Shown here piece by piece: positions 1 to 8,656 of a stretch of 64,000 nt of DNA (the stretch's first letter is position 1; every line of letters begins with the position of its first letter). Made by a program: the position numbers and the translations under genes. This stretch comes from Desulfoferrobacter suflitae (GTDB lineage: Bacteria; Desulfobacterota; Syntrophobacteria; Syntrophobacterales; Syntrophobacteraceae): the NCBI RefSeq assembly GCF_022603395.1, contig NZ_JAIBKA010000003.1, forward strand, positions 62,001 through 126,000, read 5' to 3'. The notes under the pieces were generated by a model. It did no database searches. It saw only the letters and a program-made list of their open reading frames with translations, and was not told the DNA's origin.

Positions 1-75
1 GGCTTGCAGCCGGGCCTCTCGCAATAGTCGGTGAGGACTTTTTGTAAGAGGCTCGTTGAGGTGATGGAAGTCGCC

Positions 76-1497
76 ATGAAATATATTTTGGTTGCCTCTG
101 CCGATGCCGATGCCTGCAAAGTCATCCGTTCGTGCTTCAGCGAATCCAGAGTGGACGTGGTGTCCGATCGGGATGGGTGTTTCGACAGATTTCACAGAAG
201 AACGTATGAATTCGTGTTTGTGGATCTTCACCTGCTGCGCGGCAGCCCGGTAAAAAATGGCTACAATGACTACCGGGAGGCGCTGCAGCCATTCTGGCAG
301 GCATTTCCCAACGCAGAAATCATTGTGCTTTCGTCGCCGGAAAGGATCCGCGAGTCTGTCAATGCCGTCAAGGCAGGGGCCAGCAATTACTTAACCTACC
401 CGATCAATCGGGACGAGGTTAACTACGTTGTGGAGAGTATTTCAGAATCTGTCCGGATGCAGTCGGAGCTGGATTATCTGCGCAACCGATTCTGGCAGGA
501 CGATTCCTTGGAGGTCATCCGCACCCATAATCCGGCCATGAAGAAGGTGCTGGAGAAGGTGAGGTCGGTGGCGCCGACCAAGGCCACGGTTCTTCTGATC
601 GGTGAGACGGGAACAGGCAAGGGGGTCATCGCACGATTGATTCACCGGCACAGTGCCCGCAGCGAGCGGCAGTTTATAGCGGTTCACTGCGGGGCGATTC
701 CGGAAACCTTGCTGGAAAGTGAATTGTTCGGACATGAAAAAGGAGCGTTCACCGGCGCGGTGAAACGGAAACTGGGCAAGTTTGAAATCGCCCAGGGTGG
801 AACCCTTTTCCTGGATGAAATCGGGACGGTCACGGCATCCGCCCAGATCCGACTGCTGCAGGTCTTGCAGGACCGCACTTTTCAACGGGTCGGCGGAGAA
901 AGCGTCATCGATGCCGATGTCAGGATCATTGCGGCATCCAACGTTGACCTGAAAGCGATGAGTGAAAGCGGCGTTTTTCGTCAGGATCTGTATTATCGTC
1001 TAAACGTTTTTCCCATCGAAATTCCTACCCTGCGAGAACGCACCGAAGACATACCGATCCTGACCGAGATCTTCATCAAACGATTGAATAAACTCTATGC
1101 CAAGCAAATTCGCGGTGTGCACCCGCAGGTCCAGGACGCTTTCAAAAGGTATTCCTGGCCCGGCAACATTCGCGAACTGGAAAATCTCATTGAACGGGCC
1201 TACATCCTCGAAACGGCGACGCTGTTGCGCCCCGAAAGTCTTCCGCGCGATCTCTTTGCCAGCGGCAGCGCGGGGGCGGGAGTCCCCGTCGATATCTCTC
1301 TCACTCTTGCCGAAGTCAGGCGCCAGGGTATCGAAGCCATAGAACGCTATTATCTCAAGGAACTACTGGCTCTCAATGCGGGCAGGATCAACGCTACCGC
1401 TGCAAATGCCGGAATCAGCAGTCGCCAGTTGCGCAAGCTCCTTGCCAAGTATGAAATCCACAAACAAGACTTCAAGCAAGGCCCCGTGGCTCAATAG
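76..1497 (+). CDS. sigma-54-dependent response regulator (NtrC family) with atypical receiver
   Basis: This 473-aa protein is an enhancer-binding activator of sigma-54 RNA polymerase. It has an N-terminal receiver (about 1-120, phospho-acceptor Asp50 in FVFVDLH), then an AAA+ core with Walker A GETGTGKG (176-183), the sigma-54-contacting loop GAFTGA (223-228) and Walker B GGTLFLDE (241-248). A Fis-type helix-turn-helix closes the C-terminus. The ATG at 76 is preferred over upstream in-frame starts because GGAAG lies five bases before it. The receiver is unusual: the conserved Lys of the KP motif is Tyr (YLTYPI) and the acidic pocket reads ADAD, so phosphorylation switching may be altered. No partner histidine kinase lies beside it. 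A sigma-54-type promoter lies 360 bases downstream and is a plausible target. The family call is secure; the target is inferred. Confidence 0.93.
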   Translation: MKYILVASADADACKVIRSCFSESRVDVVSDRDGCFDRFHRRTYEFVFVDLHLLRGSPVKNGYNDYREALQPFWQAFPNAEIIVLSSPERIRESVNAVKAGASNYLTYPINRDEVNYVVESISESVRMQSELDYLRNRFWQDDSLEVIRTHNPAMKKVLEKVRSVAPTKATVLLIGETGTGKGVIARLIHRHSARSERQFIAVHCGAIPETLLESELFGHEKGAFTGAVKRKLGKFEIAQGGTLFLDEIGTVTASAQIRLLQVLQDRTFQRVGGESVIDADVRIIAASNVDLKAMSESGVFRQDLYYRLNVFPIEIPTLRERTEDIPILTEIFIKRLNKLYAKQIRGVHPQVQDAFKRYSWPGNIRELENLIERAYILETATLLRPESLPRDLFASGSAGAGVPVDISLTLAEVRRQGIEAIERYYLKELLALNAGRINATAANAGISSRQLRKLLAKYEIHKQDFKQGPVAQ

Positions 1498-1944
1498 GTT
1501 GGATGTGAGCGGAGATGGCGGTTCCGCAATGGTTTAAAGGGGAACATACGATTCCGCTTTACTCGGTGTTTCAGCCAATGCGGAATTGCCGGTTCCGATT
1601 TTGCCTGAGTGGAGGCGTTGCTTTTTGTCTTTTGCCCCTGATAGCGGCCCGTCGTTAACCCAAGAGGACACCGATCGATGGCGCAAACCGCCATCCAAAC
1701 AGTCCCGTTCACATGTGTCCCAAACGGTATGGAAACCGACCTGCGCTGACCGATTACCTGTGGAGCCGCATGGCTGCTATACGCCTGCCCTTGCAGTGCC
1801 GATGCTCAAGTCACGAGCAAATTTAATGAGGCAGATCGGATCCGGATGGATTGTCTGGCATGCATATTGCTAAGCAACTGGAACACCCCCGTGCAGGTCA
1901 AGGCTGCGGCGGGATGAGGAGGCGCCGGTGCAGGACAGGATTTC
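1498..1944. other. 447-bp intergenic region, no convincing gene
   Basis: No reading frame here has a good ribosome-binding site or protein-like composition. A 95-codon frame at 1586-1873 lacks a Shine-Dalgarno sequence and resembles no family. The one notable element is the sigma-54-type promoter at 1856-1871. Confidence 0.6.
1856..1871 (+). promoter_or_regulatory. putative sigma-54 (-24/-12) promoter
   Basis: The sequence TGGCATGCATATTGCT matches the sigma-54 consensus TGGCAC-N5-TTGCW, with exactly ten bases between the invariant GG (1857-1858) and GC (1869-1870). It lies about 74 bases before the small gene at 1945 and downstream of a sigma-54 activator gene. It is the best-matching such site seen in the window. 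Confidence 0.6.
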
Positions 1945-2193
1945 ATGAAAAATCAATCGAGCGGACAGACCGTCATTGAGGGTATCGTGACTGCATGCAG
2001 CTGGGATGACAGCGGAATGGTGACCGCTGTGAGCATATCGGCGAACGACGAAAAGGAATACTACATCGGCGCTAATGCGGGAAGTGATCGGCTCGTCGAT
2101 TTGGTGCACAAACACATCAGGGCAACAGGCAATTTCCATGCAGGGCCGGGATTAGGAGTTTTTCACATAAAAGAATATGAAATTATATCGTGA
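1945..2193 (+). CDS. small hypothetical protein, possible OB-fold
   Basis: This 82-aa acidic protein has no signal peptide and no family I can name with certainty. It starts TVIEGIVTACSWDDSGMVTAV and alternates short beta-prone stretches. The layout (EGIV, VSISA, RATGNFH, FHIKEYEI) resembles the exported protein encoded 60 bases downstream (GTVIQ, IIIEAD, VEATGRV, YVISVEQFEEL), so both may be small OB-type barrels of a related fold. The start is supported by purine-rich AGGA upstream and by the sigma-54-type promoter at 1856. It is probably co-transcribed with the next gene. The function is unknown. Confidence 0.6.
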   Translation: MKNQSSGQTVIEGIVTACSWDDSGMVTAVSISANDEKEYYIGANAGSDRLVDLVHKHIRATGNFHAGPGLGVFHIKEYEIIS

Positions 2194-2255
2194 GTTTATA
2201 TAAAATCTTATGGTCTGATTGAATTGTACGAAACCGATTGGAGGAGCAATCGAAC

Positions 2256-2543
2256 ATGAGTCGCAGGATTTCATCATCATTTGGCTTAGTGATCGCCTTC
2301 ACACTTGTAATGCTGATATGGTGCAGTGTCCTCTCAGCCTCAGGGCGGGATGAAGTCATAACCGGTACGGTAATCCAAACGGAGGAAGGGATCATCATCG
2401 AGGCCGATGATGGCGATTATCTTGTCGAGGGCAGGGATCTGTCCGACATGATCGGCAAATTTGTCGAAGCCACAGGCCGCGTCACCGAGACCGAGGAGGG
2501 CTACGTCATCTCTGTGGAGCAGTTCGAGGAGTTGCAGGAGTAA
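2256..2543 (+). CDS. small exported OB-fold-like protein
   Basis: This 95-aa product begins with a clear signal peptide (MSRRISSSFGLVIAFTLVML, cleavage probably after LSASG). The mature part is acidic (GTVIQTEEGIIIEADDGDY...GRVTETEEGYVISVEQFEEL) and looks like a single small beta-barrel of the periplasmic OB-fold kind. The ATG at 2256 is chosen because GGAGG sits 11 bases before it; an in-frame TTG at 2238 lies upstream of that site. It follows a short cytoplasmic protein of similar strand pattern. No enzyme motif is visible; ligand binding or envelope-stress sensing is only a guess. Confidence 0.7.
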   Translation: MSRRISSSFGLVIAFTLVMLIWCSVLSASGRDEVITGTVIQTEEGIIIEADDGDYLVEGRDLSDMIGKFVEATGRVTETEEGYVISVEQFEELQE

Positions 2544-2762
2544 GCTTTTCCAAGAGTCGCCGGAAGGCTTTGCGAGAATGCCTCGATTCCGTCATTGCGA
2601 GGCACTGCCGCCAACTCGGCTGGATTCCAGAGAAGCGCAGAATTAAGCTTTGCAGCGTTCGCCGGCATGGCCGGGAAGCAGCTTGAAAGCATTTTCGGAC
2701 AGGCGTCTGAGGGCCGGCAGCCATCAAAAAAAAATAGTATCGAGTCAGGAGTGGAAAACAAC

Positions 2763-5222
2763 ATGAAACGCAAATGCAACGCCGACAAGAACACAGGTGC
2801 AGCCAATGAAGAAACGGAGCCTCCAGTTAAAGCGGGCTGCAGTGTTGCACCCGAAAATCTTATAAAAGGTTGCGTATCGCTGACGTCATCTTCTTTTTTG
2901 AAGAACCATAGATCAGTTGATGCAAGACTGAAATCCGATTGTCAACCCACCCGCAAGTTTCCGATAAACCCAGCGACCAACTCCTTTCGAAAGACGTTCT
3001 TTCCCGGGGTCACCATCGGCGAATGGAATGACTGGCATTGGCAGCTGCGTCATCGCATCACCGATGTGGAAAATTTGGCCAGGATCATCCAACTGACTGA
3101 AGAAGAGTTGCAAGCTGTTGCCGAGCGAAAGGTGCCGCTTCCTCTTGCCATCACTCCCTACTACGCCAGTCTGATCTATCGAAGTGATGGTTTGCAGGCC
3201 TTGCGGCGCACGGTAGTGCCGGTCTGCGCCGAGCTCAACTCGACTGCCGACGAGGCCGAAGATCCCCTGGGGGAAGACAGTGACAGTCCGGTACCCGGGT
3301 TAGTCCATCGCTATCCCGATCGAGTCCTTTTCCTCACGACCGATGTTTGTTCGACCTATTGCCGTTATTGTACCCGCTCCCGCATGGTAGGAGGCAAGAA
3401 TGGGAGTAGTTCAAGCTTCCAGCGGTGGAGCAGGGCCATCGAATACATCCAGGAGACTCCCTCGGTGCGCGATGTGCTGTTGTCCGGCGGCGATCCCCTG
3501 ACCCTTTCCAACGACCGCCTGGAATGGCTCCTGGTCAGGTTGCGCGCCATCCCTCATGTAGAAATGATACGCATCGGTACCAAGGCTCCGGTGGTCTTGC
3601 CGCAGCGTGTAACTCTGGCCCTCACGCGCATGCTCCGGCGTTACCATCCGCTGTGGATGAGCGTTCACTTTACCCATCCCAATGAACTGACTTCGGAGGT
3701 CATTCATGCCTGCAATCGCCTGGCGGATGCCGGCATTCCGCTGGGAAGCCAGACGGTTCTGCTGGCGGGCATCAACGACCAGGTAGACATCATGAAACGT
3801 TTGTACCACGGACTCCTGAAGATGCGCGTACGTCCCTACTATCTATACCAGTGTGATCCGATACCGGGTTCTGCACATTTTCGCACTCCGGTCTCCAAAG
3901 GGCTGGAGATTATGCGCGGCCTGCGCGGCTTCACGTCGGGGTATGCAATCCCCGCATACGTCATTGACGCTCCCGGAGGCGGGGGCAAGGTTCCGCTGCT
4001 TCCCGAATACATAGCCGGACGTGACGGCGATGCGCTGGTTCTGGCAAATTACCGGGGGAAGCTTTACCGCTATCCCGATTGCGGTGAAAAGGCGAGTCGG
4101 CGCGGGCCGCGGAAGGGAAAAATCGCAGCACGTCCCCAAAATCGGGAACAGGTTGAAGGAGGACCTTTCAAGATCGGAATAACTTACGACCTGCGGGAAG
4201 AATATTTGGCCGAAGGATACAGCCGCGAGGAAACCGCCGAGTTTGATCGTCCCGATACCATTGAAGGGATTGACAGTACCCTGCAGACGCTCGGATTTCA
4301 GACGGATCGCATCGGCCATGTGAGGAATCTGGTCCTGCGGTTGGCGGCGGGTGATCGTTGGGATATGGTTTTCAATATTGCGGAGGGGCTGAAGGGATAT
4401 GGTCGGGAGGCTCAGGTGCCCACCTTGCTGGATGCCTACAATATTCCCTATACCTTCTCGGATGCACTGGTCCTCTCGTTGTCCCTGCATAAGGGCATGA
4501 CCAAGCGAGTCATCCGGGACCTGGGTATACCGACAGCGGATTTTGCCGTGGTGGAATCAGTGGCGGAAGCCGCCAGGCTCACGCTTCCCTTTCCGCTCTT
4601 TGCCAAACCGGTGGCGGAAGGGACCGGCAAAGGGATCAGCGCCGCATCGAAGATTCGAACGCCGGCAGAACTGGCTGCTGTGTGCGGCTTGCTTTTGTCC
4701 GCTTACCAACAGCCTGTTCTGGTCGAAACGTTTTTGCCTGGCCGTGAATTCACGGTCGGCATCGTTGGCACGGGAGAAGAGACCGAAGCCATTGCAGTGA
4801 TTGAAATTTTTCTGAAGGAACAGGCCGAGAACGACGCGTATTCGTACAAGAACAAAGAACATTACGAGGAACTGGTAGAATATCGCCTGGTGAATGACGC
4901 GACGGCGCGACAGGCCAAAGAGGTCGCCATTGCTTCGTGGAAGGGGCTCGGGTGCAGGGATGCGGGACGCATAGACCTGCGGGTGGACGCCCATGGCGTG
5001 CCCAATTTCATTGAAGTCAATCCGCTTGCGGGACTGAATCCTACCCATTCGGACCTGCCAATCCTCTGCAGAATGGCTGGAGTCAGTTATGAGCAGTTGT
5101 TGGACCGGATCATGCGCTCGGCTTTGAAGCGGGTTGATGGCTCCAAAGTGCACCGCGCTGTTGCGAGGGCGCCTCGGTTATCCGGCCAGTCAATCCCCGA
5201 GACCCGTCCCGGGCTCGGCTGA
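2763..5222 (+). CDS. lysine 2,3-aminomutase (KamA) fused to D-Ala-D-Ala-ligase-like ATP-grasp domain
   Basis: This 819-aa protein joins two enzymes. Residues about 80-440 are a KamA-type radical SAM aminomutase. It has the SAM cluster CSTYCRYC (Cys196, 200, 203) and the glycine-rich PLP motif DAPGGGGKVPLLPEY with Lys409. It also keeps the two Asp residues that bind substrate lysine in characterised aminomutases (YQCD, Asp365; Asp402). Residues about 468-810 form an ATP-grasp ligase like Ddl (GYGREAQVPTLLDA; KPVAEGTGKGI; FIEVNPLAGLNPTHSDLP). The ATG at 2763 follows AGGAG; a longer in-frame start at 2595 lies in dispersed-repeat-like sequence and is less likely. A second ATP-grasp gene and an acetyltransferase follow, so the unit probably makes a beta-amino acid and activates or couples it. 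The family calls are firm; lysine as substrate is likely but unproven. Confidence 0.9.
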   Translation: MKRKCNADKNTGAANEETEPPVKAGCSVAPENLIKGCVSLTSSSFLKNHRSVDARLKSDCQPTRKFPINPATNSFRKTFFPGVTIGEWNDWHWQLRHRITDVENLARIIQLTEEELQAVAERKVPLPLAITPYYASLIYRSDGLQALRRTVVPVCAELNSTADEAEDPLGEDSDSPVPGLVHRYPDRVLFLTTDVCSTYCRYCTRSRMVGGKNGSSSSFQRWSRAIEYIQETPSVRDVLLSGGDPLTLSNDRLEWLLVRLRAIPHVEMIRIGTKAPVVLPQRVTLALTRMLRRYHPLWMSVHFTHPNELTSEVIHACNRLADAGIPLGSQTVLLAGINDQVDIMKRLYHGLLKMRVRPYYLYQCDPIPGSAHFRTPVSKGLEIMRGLRGFTSGYAIPAYVIDAPGGGGKVPLLPEYIAGRDGDALVLANYRGKLYRYPDCGEKASRRGPRKGKIAARPQNREQVEGGPFKIGITYDLREEYLAEGYSREETAEFDRPDTIEGIDSTLQTLGFQTDRIGHVRNLVLRLAAGDRWDMVFNIAEGLKGYGREAQVPTLLDAYNIPYTFSDALVLSLSLHKGMTKRVIRDLGIPTADFAVVESVAEAARLTLPFPLFAKPVAEGTGKGISAASKIRTPAELAAVCGLLLSAYQQPVLVETFLPGREFTVGIVGTGEETEAIAVIEIFLKEQAENDAYSYKNKEHYEELVEYRLVNDATARQAKEVAIASWKGLGCRDAGRIDLRVDAHGVPNFIEVNPLAGLNPTHSDLPILCRMAGVSYEQLLDRIMRSALKRVDGSKVHRAVARAPRLSGQSIPETRPGLG

Positions 5223-5247
5223 ATCGCAAGGATGTCGGGTTTTGCGG

Positions 5248-6237
5248 ATGAAAGCGGTTATTCTGCACAGTGCTGTGAACGATGATGCCGGCAACGATGA
5301 ACGAGACGTACTGGTCCAGGTGGAATCCGTTGCAAAGGCTTTATCCACGCTTGGATACGAGGTCTTTGCGATACCTTTTTACCTGGATTTGGCGTGTATG
5401 AGAACAGCCCTCGATGCCATCCGCCCCCGGTTTGCCTTCAATCTGGTAGAAACGGTCGAGCAGGCAGGGCGGCTCATCCATGCGGCACCGGCTCTGCTCG
5501 ACCATCTGCAGCTGCCTTACACAGGGGCGAGCACCGAGGCGGTGTTCGTCACCTCCAACAAACTCCTGGCCAAAAAGCTTTTGAGTGGAGCCGGAATTCC
5601 CACCCCACCCTGGTTGTCGCTCGAAGATGCCAAAGTAAACGGTCATGCTGCCAAGGGAGCCCATATCATCAAGTCGATCTGGGAACACGCTTCCATTGGT
5701 TTGGACGAGGATTCGGTGGTGGTCGTGAACGGCTGCGGGCAACTGCTGCAGGCACTGGAGCATCGCAGGGAATCGCTGGGAGGAGCTTGCTTTGCCGAAG
5801 CCTACATCGACGGGAGGGAATTCAACTTGTCCATTCTGGCGAGCAACAATGGGCCTGAGGTGCTGCCCCCCGCCGAGATAGAATTTGTACGATTTCCCGC
5901 CGACAAGAAAAAAGTCGTAGGTTACCGGGCCAAATGGGAAGTGGGTTCATTTGAATATGACCACACCGTGCGGCGATTTGATTTTGGGCGTGAGGACGAG
6001 CCCCTGATCGCACAGCTTCGGCAAATGGCCCGAGACTGCTGGCGCCTGTTCGAACTGCGCGGCTATGCCCGAGTGGATTTCCGGGTTGATCAAGCGGGCA
6101 GACCGTGGGTGCTCGAGGTCAACACCAATCCCTGCCTCTCCCCCGACGGAGGATTTTTCGCGGCGGCGGAGCAGTGCGGTTTGTCCTATGTTAAAGTAAT
6201 CCAAAGGATTGTGAGGGACCTAGACGCTGCATCATGA
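5248..6237 (+). CDS. D-alanine-D-alanine-ligase-like ATP-grasp protein
   Basis: The 329-aa product has the order of a Ddl-type ATP-grasp ligase. It has an N-terminal Rossmann part (AVILHSAVNDD; FNLVETVEQAGRLIHAAPALL), a central lid (YTGASTEAVFVTSNKLLAKKLL) and a C-terminal metal/ATP site (YARVDFRVDQAGRPWVLEVNTNPCLSP). It resembles the C-terminal domain of the preceding fusion but is not identical, so the operon holds two ligases. Such enzymes form an acyl phosphate and join it to an amine. The ATG at 5248 gives the proper N-terminus, 25 bases after the fusion gene. The stop overlaps the next start (ATGA), which implies translational coupling with the acetyltransferase. A role in cell-wall D-Ala-D-Ala synthesis is unlikely in this setting. 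Confidence 0.85.
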   Translation: MKAVILHSAVNDDAGNDERDVLVQVESVAKALSTLGYEVFAIPFYLDLACMRTALDAIRPRFAFNLVETVEQAGRLIHAAPALLDHLQLPYTGASTEAVFVTSNKLLAKKLLSGAGIPTPPWLSLEDAKVNGHAAKGAHIIKSIWEHASIGLDEDSVVVVNGCGQLLQALEHRRESLGGACFAEAYIDGREFNLSILASNNGPEVLPPAEIEFVRFPADKKKVVGYRAKWEVGSFEYDHTVRRFDFGREDEPLIAQLRQMARDCWRLFELRGYARVDFRVDQAGRPWVLEVNTNPCLSPDGGFFAAAEQCGLSYVKVIQRIVRDLDAAS

Positions 6238-6725
6238 GTCGGCTGCCATCACTCAGTTTGCGCCGCAGTGTGAAGCCTTCCGATCGCAAAGCCGTGCGAT
6301 CCGTAGTGCAATCGTCGGGCTTTTTTTCCCCGGCGGAAACGGCGATTGCGCTGGAACTGCTCGATGAGCATGTTAACAAAGGGGAGCGGAGCGGTTATAT
6401 GTTTCTGTTTGCGGATCTGCTCGAAGAGCTTGTAGGGTACAGTTGTTTTGGCCCAATTTCGGGTACCCAATCGAGTTATGATCTTTACTGGATAGCGGTA
6501 TTAAATGACTTCCGTTCGCGGGGAATCGGCAGGACCATTTTGCAGGAAACGGAACAGATCATCTTCAGGAGCGGAGGCCGGCGAATCTATGTGGAGACGT
6601 CGGGAAGGGATCAATACCGCCTGACGCGTTTGTTTTATAGCCGTCACGCCTATGCCGAGGCGGCGCGGCTGAAAGATTTTTATGGCGCAGGCGATGACAA
6701 GGTCATATACGTAAAAATCCTTTAG
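6234..6725 (+). CDS. GNAT-family N-acetyltransferase
   Basis: The 163-aa protein has GNAT hallmarks: the beta4/motif A region YWIAVLNDFRSRGIGRTILQ, which holds the acetyl-CoA pyrophosphate loop (R-x2-G-I-G), and a C-terminal segment ending LFYSRHAYAEAARLKDFY. It overlaps the ATP-grasp gene by four bases. Beta-lysine acetyltransferase (AblB) is known to work with KamA in making the osmolyte N-epsilon-acetyl-beta-lysine, but AblB is longer (about 270 aa), so this is a different GNAT. Acetylating the product of the two ligases would fit the context. The substrate cannot be read from the sequence. Confidence 0.85.
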   Translation: MSRLPSLSLRRSVKPSDRKAVRSVVQSSGFFSPAETAIALELLDEHVNKGERSGYMFLFADLLEELVGYSCFGPISGTQSSYDLYWIAVLNDFRSRGIGRTILQETEQIIFRSGGRRIYVETSGRDQYRLTRLFYSRHAYAEAARLKDFYGAGDDKVIYVKIL

Positions 6726-6800
6726 GAAGACCTGTTTCGGGCCTGCCCGGGAGAAAATTCTCTGCATTGGGCGGAAACAAGAGATCACAAGGCGGAAAGA

Positions 6801-7667
6801 ATGCAAGATCAATGGCGCCAAAAACTGGACAAAAAGCTGACTCCAATGGATCTCTACCGGCTGACACCCAGGAACAACTGTGGAGCATGCGGCTTTCTAA
6901 CCTGTCTGGCATTTGCAACCCAGGCCATCGTCGGCCAGGCACAGCTGGATGCCTGTCCGTACCTGAACCCCGAAGCGCTCCAACCGTTGCGTGAACAATT
7001 GAATGAACAGCATCGCTCCGGCATTGGTGTAAAACGCGAAGGCTTCGAGAAAGCCTTGGAGTATCTGCGCGGCAGACTGCGGGAATGTGATTTTCAGGCG
7101 GTGGCTCCCACTATTGGTGCTGTGTGCTTGACGACAGATCAAGGGCCGACGCTGCAGTTTGAATATTTTGGAACAAAGGTGACGGCCGGCAGGGACGATA
7201 TCACGAGGGCTTCGGGTGAAGAGCTGAATCCATGGGAAAAGATTTTCCTCTTCAACTACATTATAGACGGGGCTCAGTATCCTTCCGGAGTGTGGGTGGG
7301 AATGGAAAGTCTGCCCAACTCGGTGTCCAAAATCAAGAGCCTCAAAGCCCATTGCCAGGATCGGCTGGCCCAGGAGTTGGGAGCCGATTTGCAGAAATTG
7401 CCCGAGGCCATCGCCGGGTTGGGAAGGGACATCACCGCGCAGTTGGATCAAGTCGATTTTGCGGTTGAATTTCATATCCTGCCCAGGCTTGCCGTTCGTG
7501 TTCTGTGGTGGGCGGAGGACCCTGAGGAGGGGTTCGAGAGCCAGGTGAAGTTTTTATTCGATTCCAACGTGCTGGGGACCTTGGATCTGGAATCCCTGTT
7601 GTTCGCCTGCGAACAGCTCACCGATCGATGGATTGCTCAGTACAGCGCCGCACAATCAATTGGCTGA
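6801..7667 (+). CDS. DUF3786 protein with N-terminal 4Fe-4S (Fes) motif
   Basis: The 288-aa protein opens with a four-cysteine iron-sulfur motif, NNCGACGFLTC followed by DACPYL (Cys27, 30, 35, 52). This is the type found in the large corrinoid protein of CODH/acetyl-CoA synthase and related proteins. The rest matches my recollection of DUF3786 (TLQFEYFGTKVTAG...NPWEKIFLFNYI...FDSNVLGTLDLESL). The family is common in anaerobic deltaproteobacteria and its function is unknown. The gene starts 75 bases after the acetyltransferase with GGAAAGA before the ATG, and could be read with that operon. It converges on the nickel/cobalt genes with a 20-base gap. Confidence 0.8.
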   Translation: MQDQWRQKLDKKLTPMDLYRLTPRNNCGACGFLTCLAFATQAIVGQAQLDACPYLNPEALQPLREQLNEQHRSGIGVKREGFEKALEYLRGRLRECDFQAVAPTIGAVCLTTDQGPTLQFEYFGTKVTAGRDDITRASGEELNPWEKIFLFNYIIDGAQYPSGVWVGMESLPNSVSKIKSLKAHCQDRLAQELGADLQKLPEAIAGLGRDITAQLDQVDFAVEFHILPRLAVRVLWWAEDPEEGFESQVKFLFDSNVLGTLDLESLLFACEQLTDRWIAQYSAAQSIG

Positions 7668-7687
7668 ATTCCGCAGGGCGGGCCGGC

Positions 7688-8644
7688 TTACCCCGCAAAG
7701 GGCAGGGGCAGCTGAACCATAAGGTCTGATATGACCAGGGCAAGCCCCGCCATCACCCAAAAGCCGCCCTTGAGCCAATCTTTCTTCCCCGCCTGAAACT
7801 CCATGAAAGCCGGGATTTGACCGTTATAGCCGCGCGCCAGCATGGCGTCATAGACCCTTTCGGTCCGCTCAAAGCTGCGCACAAAAAGCATGCCGATGAA
7901 GTTTCCCATCGCCTTCAAGGTTGCCAGGCTGGTCTCCTTGTGAAAGCCGCGCGCCAGCATGCCGGTCGCCATTCTTTTCGCTTCGTGATGAAACACAAAG
8001 AGATAGCGATGTGCGAGGGAAAGCATCTGGCAAATCCTGTCGGGGACTCTGAGGTGCGCCAGCGCTTTGAGGGTGACAGGCAAGGGTGAAGTGCCCAGCA
8101 CAGGGTCCATCATCAGAGCTATGGCGGTAGCTTTCAGTCCGATGCGAACGGCTAGGTGAAGGCCGCGCAGGTTGAATTGAATGAATTGGAAGGAGTCCGG
8201 CACCAACAGATGGTCACCCGGTTTAACCGGTACCGTGAGCGGCATCACCAGGAGAAACATGCCGACAAAGCCGGAAACGGCCGCTATGCGTTTCATCGAG
8301 GTACTCAGAGGAATTTTGGCCAGCCGCGCTGCCGCCCAGGAAATAAAGAAGGCCAGCAGGCACAGTGGCAACTGCTGTAGGGATGCCACACAAAACCAGT
8401 AGAGAAACAGGGATGCGATCTTGAAACGCGGGTCCCAGTTATGAAATGGGGAATGGTTGTGAGCGTGTGCGTCGATTGCCGGGATTGTCCGGTCGCGGTC
8501 CCTGGACACCGAGCGGGTGCTGCTCCGCCGGGCGCGCAAAAAAGAAACCAATCGGGTGCATCCGAAGCCCAAAAAGACAAGGAGAATCAAGAAAACGGCC
8601 AACCAGTAAACTGAAACAGTAGTGATGTGCATCGATCCATCCAT
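7688..8644 (-). CDS. cbiQ: ECF transporter transmembrane (T) component, CbiQ/NikQ
   Basis: This 318-aa membrane protein carries the ECF T-component pattern. It has four to six hydrophobic segments and two Ala-Arg-Gly coupling motifs in the cytoplasmic part (MATGMLARGFHKE and YDAMLARGYNGQ), which dock the ATPase subunits. An extra N-terminal membrane helix and a His-rich linker (DAHAHNHSPFHNWD) precede the core. That linker may bind metal. It is the last gene of the nik/cbi run, 12 bases after cbiM. No ATPase (CbiO/NikO) follows, so the energising subunit must be encoded elsewhere. In-frame ATGs at 8644 and 8632 are both possible starts. Confidence 0.9.
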   Translation of the reverse strand: MDGSMHITTVSVYWLAVFLILLVFLGFGCTRLVSFLRARRSSTRSVSRDRDRTIPAIDAHAHNHSPFHNWDPRFKIASLFLYWFCVASLQQLPLCLLAFFISWAAARLAKIPLSTSMKRIAAVSGFVGMFLLVMPLTVPVKPGDHLLVPDSFQFIQFNLRGLHLAVRIGLKATAIALMMDPVLGTSPLPVTLKALAHLRVPDRICQMLSLAHRYLFVFHHEAKRMATGMLARGFHKETSLATLKAMGNFIGMLFVRSFERTERVYDAMLARGYNGQIPAFMEFQAGKKDWLKGGFWVMAGLALVISDLMVQLPLPFAG

Positions 8645-8656
8645 CTTACCCGTTCG

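Noticed and set aside
1586-1873. 95-codon frame in the gap after the sigma-54 activator
   Set aside because: No ribosome-binding site, no family resemblance, and its end overlaps the predicted sigma-54 promoter.
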